From Marasmius tenuissimus (Eukaryota > Basidiomycota > Agaricomycetes > Agaricales > Marasmiaceae): DNA of 64,000 nt. Under the pieces are notes generated by a model. That model saw only the letters and a list, made by a program, of their open reading frames with translations, was not told the DNA's origin and did not search any database. Of this stretch, positions 21,146 to 34,442 are shown in pieces (within the stretch, counting starts at the first letter, position 1; every line of letters starts with the position of its first letter). The DNA lies in assembly GCA_029532415.1 (NCBI GenBank), contig JAQOTA010000065.1:496001-560000 (forward strand), given 5' to 3'. A program made the position numbers and the translations under genes.

Positions 21146-23177
21146 TCATGGCTCTCTAATTCTAAGTCCCCGGAAGGCTTCACCTATCTCCAGCGCTCGC
21201 CTCCCTTCTAGCCACAGCATGGCTTCCCGATAAGTCTTGGGTACAACCTTTCTCCTTGGGTCTCTTTGCTCGTTGCACCAAGTGAATCTGAACTCGTTCG
21301 TCGTCTGTTCAGATCCCGTCCTGATATCAACCACATTTGCCGTCACACCGACGTGCTATGTCAGATGTAAACAGACCGCCCAGAACGAAACGAAACAGTG
21401 GTAGAAGGGACTCACGATCAGCATGGGGTACTCTGAGGAACTACTCGAGTGTAATATATACGACGTCAGACGAAGTATTGATCCAATTGGCACGGGGCGC
21501 GCGAACGAAATACCGTCGAGGGAGAGGAAGCGTACAGGGCCCTTGCTGAACATACTCGCGTTGCTGAAGCCAAGCTATAGGGGCAGTGTCAATCGTATCA
21601 CGAATGTTTGCAACATGATCGTGGCACACACACCTCGTAGGCCAGCCTGGGCATACTCATATGAGGTAGTCATTTCACAAGCAGTGCGGCTGATGACTCA
21701 CCTCATAAGATACCCGCCAAAGATTTTCTGGTGTACGCTATCATGATGCGGGTCCGTCAGAATGACCCAACTATCGTAGTTGATGGGCGCTCACTTTCGT
21801 TCTTGAGGAAACATCAGCATACACTTTTCTACCCTCGTATCGCTCATGAAGACGAGATCATCAGATTGTTTCTGATTTCCGCTCTGTTGGCCGTATTGGA
21901 GGTAGAATGAATGCAAAGCCTCCGCTTCAGATGAGCTGGGAGGAACCCGGGAGAGAGAACGCTGTGCATTAGTCTGACGTTTCGTCTTCATCGCTGAGAT
22001 TAATTACCAGCCCAGATGAATTTAGACGAATACGGATTATGCACATCAAAAGACATACCTTCGCCCATAGCGTAAAGGGCTCGCTCTTCTGGTGTAGTTA
22101 TTACGAGGGGGTTTACTTCGCGCGCCCTGTGGGTGTTGGCATCCCTACAGACCATTGAGAACCGACCTAAGTGATCGAAGCTTAGAAAAGCTCCCAGCGT
22201 CGGGTAGAAAGTGCGGCACCTAACATGATGGTTTCCACTTCCTCTCCTGCGCTGGCAGGCATCGTTTCCATTTTGACGACGACTTCTATAGAACTTTTCC
22301 CAGTGTAGATCACTTCTCCACTGAGACGAAGGTTGCGATGAGGATTCAATTTGCCAAGCATATCCAGCCTAGATAGGAAAAGATATTTTTGTTTGAATAT
22401 GGTGTTCACAATCCCAGTCACGGACTGACGAACCTGTCAACCGACGCGGTCACGATGTAAAAGCCCCGTTCTTGAATCTTCCCAAGGGTCTCTACGCCCG
22501 GTCCCAGCATGTGTTTGTACGCAATCGAGCCTGCGAGAGAGTCGAGATGCTCCATGAGTCTGTAGATCTGAAGTATCAGACATTTTCCGCCGTCAAACTA
22601 GAATCAGACTCACTTTCCGGTCCGAATCCCACCAGACGCATTTATATATTTCTCGTGTAACTCCGCCGAAGTCGCAAACGGCAAGACTATTTCGGTGTAG
22701 GAATCGTGCATATTACGAGGAGTTAAATCCGGAGGTTGCTGCAGCCCGTATGAAGATTTGTCCTTCGATGAAGAACTCGGCTCAGACGTTAAAAGGGCCT
22801 CCGACCACGGTATCGCAGGTCGCACTGGAACAATTCTGGGAGGCGACACGGTTCAAATCCAGATAGAATCACTGTAAACATGGATTGAACGCACGAATGG
22901 TACTCGGGATTAGCCCTTTGTCCTGTGAAGCTCGTTTAATGACTACAGACAGAAGATAAGAGTGATCCGGCTCACTAACGGCTTTGAGCAGTTGATCCAT
23001 AGACGCGACATCCTGAGTCTCTTCAGCGATGAGCGGTGACACCACACCGGCAAACGAGGTCGTTTCTTGTGGGCCTTCATGAGTGATATCTCTCCTCGCG
23101 GCAGAATAAGCGAAAAAGCGACGCGTGTAGAAAGCGTTTGCTGATATCGGCCGTCTACAATGGACGAGTCGGTACAT
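21146..23177 (-). CDS. Acyl-CoA thioesterase, ACOT9-type, mitochondrial
   Basis: Ten exons (23177-22873, 22835-22614, 22559-22434, 22368-22220, 22166-22059, 21993-21795, 21737-21702, 21646-21632, 21563-21416, 21355-21146) join in phase to 505 residues. The N-terminus (MYRLVHCRRPISANAFYTRR) is a typical mitochondrial presequence. Two hotdog domains follow, with MHDSYTEIVLPF, INASGGIRTGKLMEHLDSLA, FYIVTASVDRLD, LSGEVIYTGKSSIEVVVKME, VHQKIFGGYLMRLAYE, PVRFLSLDGISFARPVPIGS and VVPKTYREAMLWLEGRRALE. These match ACOT9-like enzymes, which hydrolyse acyl-CoA to fatty acid and CoA. Exon 8 is only 15 nt, yet it restores the conserved LAYEV and frame. First intron is 40 nt. The ATG at 23177 was chosen because upstream codons in frame are non-ATG. 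Confidence 0.92.
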
Positions 23178-23817
23178 GTCGCGGAGAACGAAAGTAACCT
23201 GGGCCAAGACAAGAGATTATGTCATTGTCAGGACAATTTTCGCTATTGACACAGCGCGCCTGCTGCCCTGATGGCGCGGAAATCTGATTCTTCCAACAGT
23301 TCAGTCACCGCAATCCTCTGCGACGTACAATCATGCAATCATGATTCAGCTTCGATGACTGCTGAAGCGCTGATTCGCAATGATCAATGAGCAGGTCCAT
23401 TCGACCGACAGCCCGCTGGGAAACGATCTCTATCTAAGCGTAGTCCAAGCTCTCGGTTAATCCTACTGGCTTTTGCAAGTAATTTGGCTGATATGGGAAG
23501 GACTTGCCGTCAATAGCCGCCCATTTGCCAAATTGCTGGGTCCTTCCAGTTGTGGTGATGGCGAGGGTGATGGGATCCAGGGATGGTAGGATCAAGCAAC
23601 GGTAACATTCATCACAAGTCCGAATGTGACAACCTTATGTACTCAATATGCCCCCTCAATTCCCCAGGAACCTTTCTTTCTTCTCTCCTCATCCCATCCT
23701 TCGGCAGGTCGCAGAACGAGTGCGCTTCGGTCGCCCTCCCTGTGCTAGTTCCCAGGCCCTTCGTTGTTCTTTTTACGCAAAGTTTCTTTCATTCTTTACG
23801 CCGCATCTTTTGGTGAG
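23178..23817. other. Divergent intergenic region
   Basis: 640 bp between the start of the thioesterase (minus) and the membrane protein (plus). Short open frames such as 23583-23816 have no support. The interval should hold both promoters. Confidence 0.5.
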
Positions 23818-25960
23818 ATGCCACTTTCAGCAACCGCCCGCTTCAAGAGGAGACTGAGGGCACTCGTAAGCTGTTCAACTTGTAGTTTGTTGGGTACTAC
23901 GCGTGACTGACCATTTGCATTCAGACCGCGCGTGTCACTCGGAATCGCCTCACATTTGTCTTTTTCCTCTTTGGTTTCTTTCACTGTTTCGCCCAAGGCA
24001 TCGTTCAATCATTCCAGTTTACTCTCGATCAACAATACGCCTCGTTCTTCAACCTTATCGTCACAAAAGCTGGTGTCAATAGTCGTGCACACGCTGATCT
24101 CCGGGACAGAGGAGATCGATTCCAACTGCGAATCTGCTACGATATTCCTCATAGTCTTCCGACCGCCAATTGCAGTGTCGTATTCGACATGAACAAGGAC
24201 TTAAATATGACCTCAGGCGCCGAAAGTGTGAGTGTATTGTGGATCGGGAGCAGACAGGACACATTTAACCACTCCCATTAGAACTCTCCACTTCGTGGTA
24301 TGCTTGTAAGTGGAGCAGTCTCAGTTCCGTAGAACCAAGGACTCAGCAATAAGCATGTAACAGGTGGAACGAATGATCTGGAAGCGGAATGTTACTTTTA
24401 ATCCTACTGAGAGCGGTGTCATCTTACAAATGCAGGAGGAGAAGGTCAATCTTTCCAATCAGTGTATCAACACACTTCTATTGCCTTTGCAACGGTAGGT
24501 GTCCTGCGTTCTAGTCCAGAGCTGCCTTTAATCTCTGTACTAGTATCCAAAACGCGCGCCGGGAAGATGTCACTTTTGTAATCCTGCAGTTCTGGCTCTT
24601 TGGGATCTCGATGGTGGCCATGACGCGCGATTCTGTCCCTCACATGTACGAGATTTGAATTGCTAGGCGTACCCAGGCTGACGCAGTTCCAGCTTGGCAG
24701 GACTGGGAACTCGAATCATCTTGACTGCTTGGTCCGCTTATGCTTTATGGCGCTCCCCCAAGTATCACAACGACTTTCGAAAGCTCATCGAGACCTCTGG
24801 AACGCCGTGTTCCGTCGAGATATTTCCGGAGTACTTCAGGCTTCGGACTCAATACGAGGTTAGGTCTATCCTTGATGCCGGCGATGGGAACCAGCTGACA
24901 CGGTCCCTCCAGATAATTGACTCCATACTCAACTTTACCGCCCTTTTAATCGCGGCCTACTTATCATCGGCTCTGTTGAAGGTATACGTCATGTATCTCC
25001 CCCATTGCAGCACGTCTCACGGAACTGTGAACAGCGGTACAATGTCGAGTCATTCAACTACATTGGAGCTCCGCCCAAGATTGTTAGAATCCACAGGGTG
25101 AGCCTAACGTCTCGTCCGTTCCTCGCCCTAAGACTCAACACGCGGCACGAAAGTACTTCATGGCCGTTAAAGTTTGCCTGCAGCTCGAAGCCTTTGTCCT
25201 TCTCGCCTGGATCGGTCTGTGGACCGATCAAGTTTTCAACAACTTCATCAAAGATATCACCTTGACCCAAGACCTGTTCAAAGGCTCTGCTATAGCCTGG
25301 ACTATTGTGCGTTTGTCTCTGCACTGATCAGATGTGATTGTCCTGACCTCTTACTCAGCTCTTGGCCCCATGGATAGTTACAGTCAGTTCTCCTCAACAC
25401 ACTCGTTCTTTTGTTTCATTGCAAACCTAATATTCATACAGGGATGGTACGGGATACGGAACGAACACCGTCTTGCTACATTGATCTTCATTGTATTCGC
25501 ATTCGTGCACCTCGCGTGCTCATCGGTGATGTTCTACTCTGAGGTGTACCGATGGTGAGAGCGAGAGGACTGCGGAACCGGAGTCGTCGTTGACCTAGTA
25601 TCTCCCCATTTCCAGGACCTTCGTTAATTGGCCCAACTTCGGCTGCTATGTCACCGCGTCGCTCGTCTTGCTCACTGCCAGCTTCATACTGGGCATTCTT
25701 TGTCGCATGAACTTCGGTCAAGGTCTATCGCCATACAGTGCGTGAAACACACACCCCTACAGAATGATCTTTTCCATCGTGCTCACGATTCTACAGTCCA
25801 TGCGGAAGAAGCTTTGGCATCATCTGACTTTGCACCAGAAGTCTTTGAGCACGATGTTGAAAAGGTCGACCTCTCTTTGACTTTGAGTGACCCAGAAAGC
25901 AAGCCGGAGGCAAACCGACAATCTCGTGCCTTCAACATCCCGACTTTGCCGTGGAAGTAA
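23818..25960 (+). CDS. Multi-pass membrane protein of an uncharacterised basidiomycete family
   Basis: Thirteen exons (23818-23865, 23925-24227, 24282-24305, 24364-24494, 24544-24645, 24687-24858, 24913-24981, 25035-25097, 25154-25306, 25359-25382, 25442-25554, 25616-25737, 25797-25960) keep phase and give 495 residues. A hydrophobic signal segment (RLTFVFFLFGFFHCFAQ) is followed by an extracellular-looking domain with N-glycosylation sites. About six membrane helices follow (TFVILQFWLFGISMVAM, LNFTALLIAAYLSSALLK, FMAVKVCLQLEAFVLLAWIG, LATLIFIVFAFVHLACSS, TASLVLLTASFILGILCRMN). The tail, FAPEVFEHDVEKVDLS, is highly typical of the family. I know the family from many mushroom genomes but no function. 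Two exons of 24 nt are notable. Confidence 0.85.
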
Positions 25961-26255
25961 TATGTAGATTCGAACATTTTACCTATACCGCTCTTGCTTG
26001 TCTTGCTTTGTGGACGATATATTGGATTTTGAGGGATAGAACTGTGAACGATAGATTCGAACTTTTTTGTATTCATACCTATCTTTTATACCCAACTACA
26101 ACATGTCGCCTTCCGGCGCGATATCGTTTTCGAATTCATTCGGTTGTCGAGTTTTTGTTACTGAACGATATGCTGTTATCTTATCTGCCCTTTGAGTGTT
26201 CAAAAAAGGCAAATCGGTCCTCTGAACCTTAATTTTGCAACTGTACAGTTATCTT

Positions 26256-26277
26256 CGGCAAAAGCCTAATTTTGCCG
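26256..26277. promoter_or_regulatory. Palindromic element in ribosomal protein gene promoter
   Basis: CGGCAAAA and its exact reverse complement TTTTGCCG flank GCCTAA. It lies about 60 bp upstream of the L4 start codon. A shared role with other ribosomal protein genes is inference. Confidence 0.35.
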
Positions 26278-26338
26278 CGCTACACCGTTCCACCGCAAAT
26301 TCTGGCCCGTATCAAGAAATCAAGACTCACCGACGACG

Positions 26339-27760
<1,422 letters not shown>

Positions 27761-28076
27761 GCTGTTTAAGTGTAGAAGAGAGATTAGGTTCTTATGCTTC
27801 TTATCCGTTGTATGTTCGTTGTCGCCCTATGAATATCATGCGTCACCATGGGATCTTCTTGCTCGATGCACCTCCAAGCTCGAACACTGAACTATGTAAG
27901 GCTCGAAAGTCAACGTTTGCGAACCGTGTGTAAATTCAAGCTATAGGTTACTCGGGGCCTTACTTCACCTCTCAGTCATGATATAATTACTTCGAGACGC
28001 CATAGAAACTGTCGTGCTACTCAGCACAGTGAATACGTTCGTCGTTACCCAGGCCTTTAAGATTGAGAGTCCGTTA

Positions 28077-28269
28077 CTGCCTTTTGCATAATTCTTCAGA
28101 GGTCGAGCTTCCGAAACTTTTGTTTGTTTGGCTTGGAATTCTATTGAAATTCTATTGGATGCTCCTGGCAATGTTGGGCGCTCAGTGCTTCAATAGAGTC
28201 CCAATAGATTTCTGCCAAACAAACAACGGTCTTCAGAGCGCGACCTCTGAAGAATTATGCAAAAGGCAG
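28077..28269. mobile_element. 193-bp MITE with TA target duplication
   Basis: A 29-bp perfect terminal inverted repeat beginning CTGCCTTTTGCATAAT bounds the element, and TA flanks it on both sides (28075-28076, 28270-28271). Inside each terminus TTTGTTTGGC recurs. No coding capacity. It shares its end with three other elements in the window. Confidence 0.88.
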
Positions 28270-28516
28270 TATCATCGTAATTCATCAATTGCTAAAGCGC
28301 TAAATGTTTATGTTGATAAATGATACACACAGAAATGAAAGACAGAATAGGGTAGGGTACGTAGAATAAAAGTCAGGGAATAACCGAAACACAGAAAACC
28401 AGTCACAAGTTTGTGAATACTGCCCTACATTAAAGCCATTACCACCTAGCGAAAATGCAAATGCAAAAGATCCCAATAAATTGAGAGGGAGAGGGTTGGT
28501 TGTTCGACACTTGAGC

Positions 28517-29619
28517 TCAAGTGCGGCTGCCGTTGGTCTTCTCAGATAATGAACCAAGGTCCTTCGGCTCGGTACCATGTCGTTCGTCATGGGCGACCGC
28601 GATGAACATGATGACCGTGCTGTAACAAGTCGACGAGTGATCCGGAATGTACCGAGTAAGAACAGAAAACATGATTCATCAGCACTCGGACTTGCAGGCC
28701 GCCCGAGGCACCAAAACTCACCTAGCTGCAGTCGCCAAGAACGCGGGCCACAAGAGGCAAACATAGGCGATATTGACGGCCCATTTGTTGTATTCTGCGG
28801 AGGACGTGTTAGTTTCATATGATCAATGCACAGGATTTGGACCAGTATGAAAGGGAGGGGAGTAGAGCGGGAAGATGGTATGGAAAGAACACCATGGTAC
28901 GATACGGCGTAGGGCGGAGATCCAGGCATGAGGAATACGGTTGATAATGAAAGTGGGCAAAGGGGAGAACACCAGACAATGGAGGAGAAACTCACGAAGC
29001 GGTGGCCGGAAGAACAAATCGGTGAGCGCTTGGGCCTCTTCCGGACCGACGTCCCTTACATCAGCTTCACCCGTCGCGACAACAATCTGACGAAGTTTTG
29101 AGTTTTCTCTACCGAGTGTTATAGGAACTGAACTCACGGTGCTCATCAATGCCGCAGCCAACATTCCCGCCGTGATAACCACTGCCATCGCCTTCTTTGT
29201 TCTCACGTACCAGCTTGGGTACCTCCTCCTCGGAAAGAACAGCAGGAAGAAAAAGTCTGCGCCGAAGATAGTTGCCACAAACACACAGAAAATGATAGTA
29301 AGAATTTCTGCATCGATGATGTCGTTGTTTTTGACAGTTGCACGGCCGCCCGTCCAGTTTTCGATATGTTCTTGTTGTTTTTCGTACTTGGAGAGAGAGT
29401 AGGTTGCCGTACACTCAGCGGCGAGACCAATAAGCATGGCTAGCTGGTAGACAACTGTTGAACGTCGAGGGCGTTAGCAAACTTAGGGATTGTTGTATGA
29501 TGCAGGTGATACGTACTGAAACGTTCTTTACGCAAATGCCACCGTCTATCAAACATGTTCTTGTGTCCGAAGGCATTCCATTTCATCTCTGAGAGATCAA
29601 AACCCCATATTACTGGCAT
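28517..29619 (-). CDS. Small four-helix membrane protein, basidiomycete family
   Basis: Five exons (29619-29517, 29454-29138, 29086-28996, 28794-28722, 28619-28517) join in phase to 228 residues. The start MPVIWGFDLSEMKWNAFGHK and HLRKERF lead into a helix containing MLIGLAAECTATYSLSKYE. Further helices are LTIIFCVFVATIFGADFFF, AMAVVITAGMLAAALMST and NIAYVCLLWPAFLATAA, with RRRYPSWYVRTKK as a cytoplasmic loop. I recognise this arrangement from conserved uncharacterised proteins of mushrooms. Function unknown. A phosphorylatable Ser/Lys tail ends the protein. Confidence 0.82.
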
Positions 29620-30596
29620 TTTCGAAGGTCGTTACTGCTTGGTCGTGATGGTGGTTGTAGAGTAAGAGCGAGCGACGTGACTTGTCAACCGTGTTCTACT
29701 GTTCTTTGTTTCTTGGTATTGTCAGAGCTCTAGAACAAAAGATCTAGCGGACTGTGGGAGTAGGAATGAGAGAGAGGGAACAGCGGGGGGATGTGGGGGA
29801 TGAAGTAAGGGGAAAATCCTCTCAACTCGTGCGAGCCGGAGCTTCCCTTTTTGTTCAACGCCTGACGTCATGCACATTTGTCGGATAAACCCATTCATTC
29901 AATTGATTGCTATGCTCCCCTGTATCTTCCCTTAGGCTTCAATCATCCCACCCCTCACCCACGCTCATACACATCGTCAGTGGTACGTAGGAGGCAACCA
30001 GGGACTCCAATCGGATCCTATTGACGCTCACCCAACCGAGTAACTCCTTCTCGACCTTTTTTCTTGCAAGTTCTAGTCAACACCGTTCTGACCGGATCGG
30101 CTTACGCTGCTCGCAGTTCCTCGGCGAAAAGAGGCGCATCACAGTTATCCATTGACGAGTGGACCCCGGTGGGACGTCGATGAGTTTTCAGCTCAAATCT
30201 TTTGACAGGACACCGAGGAGAAAGGGGAAGGTTCAGGGACAATGAATTACCTGAGCCTTCAATCATTTTATCCATCTCAGTCGTTGTATTCCGAAAGACG
30301 CAGGTCTTGCGACATTGCTTGCAAGCAGGAGGAAGCGAGGTGAGTTGAGGCGATTGCCCCGTTCATTGCCAAGCAGCGCCCGGCCGACTCGACCGTTGGT
30401 GTTTCAACAACGCGGAAACAAGGGGAAGTTCCTTGGTTCCTTGATGCGTATAGTCGTTCTCATGCAAGTAAGTACTAATAAACTTCTCGTACCATGTGTA
30501 TATAGTCTTCTGCGGGGGACATATACTGAACACCAAGTATATCAGATATAAACGTCTGAATAAGCCTTGAGCGCACCAGGAGTAGCGGGACCCATA
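29620..30596. other. Intergenic region, nothing recognised
   Basis: About 1 kb with only short frames. It should contain the promoter of the minus-strand membrane protein on the left side and the 3' region of the DUF6535 gene on the right. Confidence 0.5.
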
Positions 30597-32467
30597 TCAA
30601 GGAGGATACGGTATGTCCTTAAAGCCACCAATCCAAGGGCCCCATATGGTCTGGAGACGACTGACCGCCTCCATCCAAGCCTGAAGTATCCTACTGAAGA
30701 GCCAGTCCCCGTTGTCGTACAACTTCTCATCGACAATTCCGTTATGGATCATTCGGATCAGATCTACTCCTTGCCGAGTGACCAGCAATGCGGAAGTCTC
30801 GCTCCCAGGTGAGACTATGTGTTTCGCGACGGCCTTCGTTAGCGCAAGCTGGTCGCGGTGACCAGCATTCCCAAGGGAAGACGCAATCTCCCATCCTCGT
30901 TGGTAAAACTCGAAAAAGTCCTCGCCGATACGCTGCTCATCGCTAAGAGGACGTGTCTCGTTCGGTCGACGTAGGGGTCCGTGTAGCACTGCGAGCCACA
31001 GCTTTTCGACTTTATGAAATGGAACGATGAAAGGCATTTTCAAACGACACGGGACATCGTCGTTGTGGAGCCTTCGTGTCATTTCTAGTCGGAACCGCCA
31101 GTCGGCGGTATTGTCCGACCACGAAAAATTGTAGAAGAGTAGTTGGCTGAGTTGAGTTGTATTAATTGGCGGGCCCACATCCACGGCGTACGTATCCAAG
31201 CCGATAGATAGTCTCTTGTCGGGGAATGTGGTAAGTGAAGAGTCGAGGGCCGTCTCCAGGTCAGTTCTAGAGACCGTCATCCATATCGGGACCCTCCAAT
31301 GATCGAACGCAGACTGCACAATCAAGGGAGTGAGAGAACTCGGGAGGGAAACCAAAAGGCGTCGTAGAGGCGGTATCATCGAAGGAGTATCCCCAAACAC
31401 CTGAACAAGCCACCGCAGGACTTGTAGCTGGTATATCGGCGGACACTGCTCTATGTGGTCGAAAGCCCTGACTATGTGAAGGTCTTGGGACGCCCAATCG
31501 GTTGCTTGTTGTATATCTCGTTCCAGCTCGTGCTGAAAGTCACTAAAACTGGGCTGGTTTGATAACCGATACAGGAAATGCTTCACCATCTTGGCTCCTA
31601 AACATGAACGGACGAAGGTGAATGTAATCAGAGCCTGTGGGCATTTGTAAGGGCATGTGAAGTGAATGGCCGGTAACTGGTCAAGGGGGCTTGAAGAAGC
31701 CCGGCGTGTAATCTCCCAAGCGCGTCTGGCAAGTGTGAACGCGGGAAGAAGCATGGTAAGGAGGTACAATCCGCAGACTATGCCCACTACGGTAACACCA
31801 AAACCAAAAGGAATCGAATGTCGCGCACGTAAGAGCACGAGAAAACCCGCGACAAAGAGTAGAAGTGACAGCTCTACCAGCAAAGGTAGTGCTGCAATAA
31901 TAGAGGGGACGTGCCATCGAGCTAGACTCTCTTTTCGCAGCCACCGAACGGAGAGAGATTCCGCCTGACTGTGAGTATAAACCTCCTTTCGGTATTCACG
32001 AATCCATTGCTTACACAAAAGTCCAGCGAGAGCAGAGGATATCGACAGGAGAAGGCTCAAAGACCACAACGTGTTGATGATAATGTCCGATGATGTGGGA
32101 GTAAACTGCGGAACCTGGGTTGGTTCTCTGGCGACAATGCTCTTCAGAATCGCGGCAGTCACGTCTGCGGGATCTTCCTTCAATGCTTTCAGTTGTTCCA
32201 CCATGAGTCCAGTGACGACTGAGGCAAAGAGAGTGGCCTGTCTGGGAGTGAGAATTTCGTCAGATGATCAGAGCACCTTTCCACCTACTACGACCAGCAA
32301 CGTATCGATTTCCGTGTTCCATCCAGCCGCCTCATCGTTGTCGATTCTGTTGAGCTCCTTGGCCACGGTTTCCCACGGGGCATCTTGACAAGACACGCTG
32401 AGTCAGCCGGCTTGCTCGTGAACTCAACCACCATGGTGCTCGTACCAAGTTTACTGTTGCTCGACAT
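30597..32467 (-). CDS. DUF6535 membrane protein
   Basis: A long exon (about 32237-30597) reads TLFASVVTGLMVEQLKALKE, then four membrane helices typical of DUF6535: WSLSLLLSISSALAGLLCKQ with WIREYRKE, SIIAALPLLVELSLLLFVAG and FGVTVVGIVCGLYLLTMLLP. A soluble C-terminal part of about 370 residues follows, ending MHNGIVDEKLYDNGDWLFSR and a Trp-rich tail. A 39-nt intron joins it to an upstream exon with DAPWETVAKELNRIDNDEAA and TEIDTLLVVVG, the usual start of the domain. The first exon is unresolved; ATG 32467 is a candidate but its phase does not match. The family is large in agaricomycetes, of unknown function. It faces another DUF6535 gene across one intervening gene. Confidence 0.82.
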
Positions 32468-32682
32468 AGCTTTGCAAGCTGGGTCTGTGATTGTGGTGGA
32501 AAGGCGGGTAGTATTGAACTGAATAACGCGCTCATGTTGCTCATAAATATAGAACAGTACACCGCAATGCACCTGCCACTACCAGTCTCACGATGTCAAT
32601 CTACAGCGGCATTCTCAATGATTGAACTTTGTCTGTGTTCCCAAAATCCCATTTCCTCGAACCGCCTATCATCTGGAATGCA

Positions 32683-34234
32683 ATGTCGTACACCGACGGT
32701 CCCGTATATGGAACAGACACCAACGACAACCTCGTCTATGCTAGACTTCTGCTCCAATGCGGGAAAGGATGCCCATTATGGAATCCTCAGCCTGCAGAGA
32801 GCCCCAACGTCGCGACGCCTCAAGGAGCAGAAACCGAAGAGGTCCAGATTGGAGATGTAGGAGTGCTATCCAACGACGGCGCATTCACCGTGTTCTTCAA
32901 TATTGTTGCTGAGAACGGTGCGGTCACCAACGACCGTAGGAACATCCCTGCCGATTTGGAGAGAGTCATGATATCCGATTGCCCTCCGTACACTGATTCT
33001 CGCTTTCCTGGTGCCATCTTCAAACCTGAAATGCACCCGCCCCCTCAGCTCGAACGATCTGTCGACCGTCCTGTTGGCCGTTCTGAAGTGGAGGCAAGTA
33101 TAACTTTACGGGTTAGCTTTCCTGGTGGGGTAGAGAAAAGCGCAGCCCTCAGCATATTCCCGGATTCATTCGACCCTCCCCATTCCTCCTCCGCCCTGCA
33201 GCAGAAATGCACAGAGGTCGATATTACGGCGTTGCGAACCCAGGCCCAACGGCACTATAAGGATTGGATGCAGTTCGTGAGAGGGTACCATGGATACAGC
33301 GACACCGATTCCTTGTTTTTCGTAACCGGGTTCACTAAAGCAAGGTCTTGGGCAACAGCGTTGATGTGGAAGAAGAACGCACACGAATGCAAGGCTACCT
33401 TCGCCAAAAACTATCGTCACAACGATCAAATGTCAATCCTCACTGTACCCGGACACCCTACAGACAATTTCAGACGCAGACGCGTGACACATATGTCGAC
33501 GGATCGGAAATTGGCCCTCTTCGTTCAAGGTCTCCTCATAACTCGCCGATTGGCTCGGGACGACTCTGTATTGAATACAGATACAGCTGTTGACCAGTTA
33601 AGGCTAGGGAAGGAACTGAACAGCGGTGGCTCGTTTCTGAGGAGTAGGCCATCGATCGGAAATCAAGCCAGTGGCGCAGGGAACAGGGGTGGCAGGCGAT
33701 TGTTCTCAAAATGGAGAAATACACCAGCATCGCCCGAGGTACGGTTACAATTTCGCTTGCTACCGATATGATATACTCACACTTCTCTTGCCCACCGCTC
33801 GCAGATATTCAACCCTCTACTCGCCATCAACCGATACATACTTCAAACTGTAAGGATATCCACATCGTTGACGTTGTACACCACGCTGACTTGCGAAAAA
33901 GTCGCCTGCCGAGTTTGCCATCATCGAAGATAGCAGTTTAGACGACCTTTTGGGCGGTGATCCCTCAAGAGCGAACTACCTAGCGACCTGTCGGGAGGAT
34001 GAATTCATGCGCGCTATCTCAAGCCACTATCGTGTCATCGTGGCAGATGGTAAGGCATCCACCAATACACCAAACTACCTCCTCCTAATGTCCTCTCGTA
34101 TTGATGAAGGTTGCGGATACCTCGAAAGGAAATCAAACGGCTCGAAAGATCTAGACTGCAGAAATTTTGCACTACAAGATACCGCAGTCCCAGAGGACTG
34201 GATCCCGATTTCATCTCCGTCAGGCGTGGTTTAA
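32683..34234 (+). CDS. Uncharacterised agaricomycete protein family
   Basis: Four exons (32683-33738, 33805-33849, 33902-34049, 34110-34234) give about 457 residues. Conserved blocks I recall from this mushroom-specific family are GPVYGTDTNDNLVYARLLLQ, GDVGVLSNDGAFTVFFNI, HYKDWMQFVRGY, DSLFFVTGFTKARSWATALM, IFNPLLAINRYIL and a C-terminal AEFAIIEDSSLDDL followed by AISSHYRVIVAD. Members often occur in arrays near NACHT-type genes, but none is visible here. No signal peptide or membrane segment. The start at ATG 32683 is the first in frame; upstream frame is open to 32629 but without ATG, so an upstream exon is possible. Function unknown. Confidence 0.75.
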
Positions 34235-34442
34235 ATACATGGACTCGTGTATCCTTTTTCATCATATGTCGCTGTGTATTCAACGCACACCTATCAATCA
34301 TACCAACGACTTAGGCCGGTCAAGAAATGACAGTGAGAATCTTCTCACAAGACAGCATTCTATTCGCATTGCTATTTTTGAAAATCGTTGACATTCACAA
34401 CTACAAAGGGCTATATTCACCCTGCCTCGACCACATACCACG

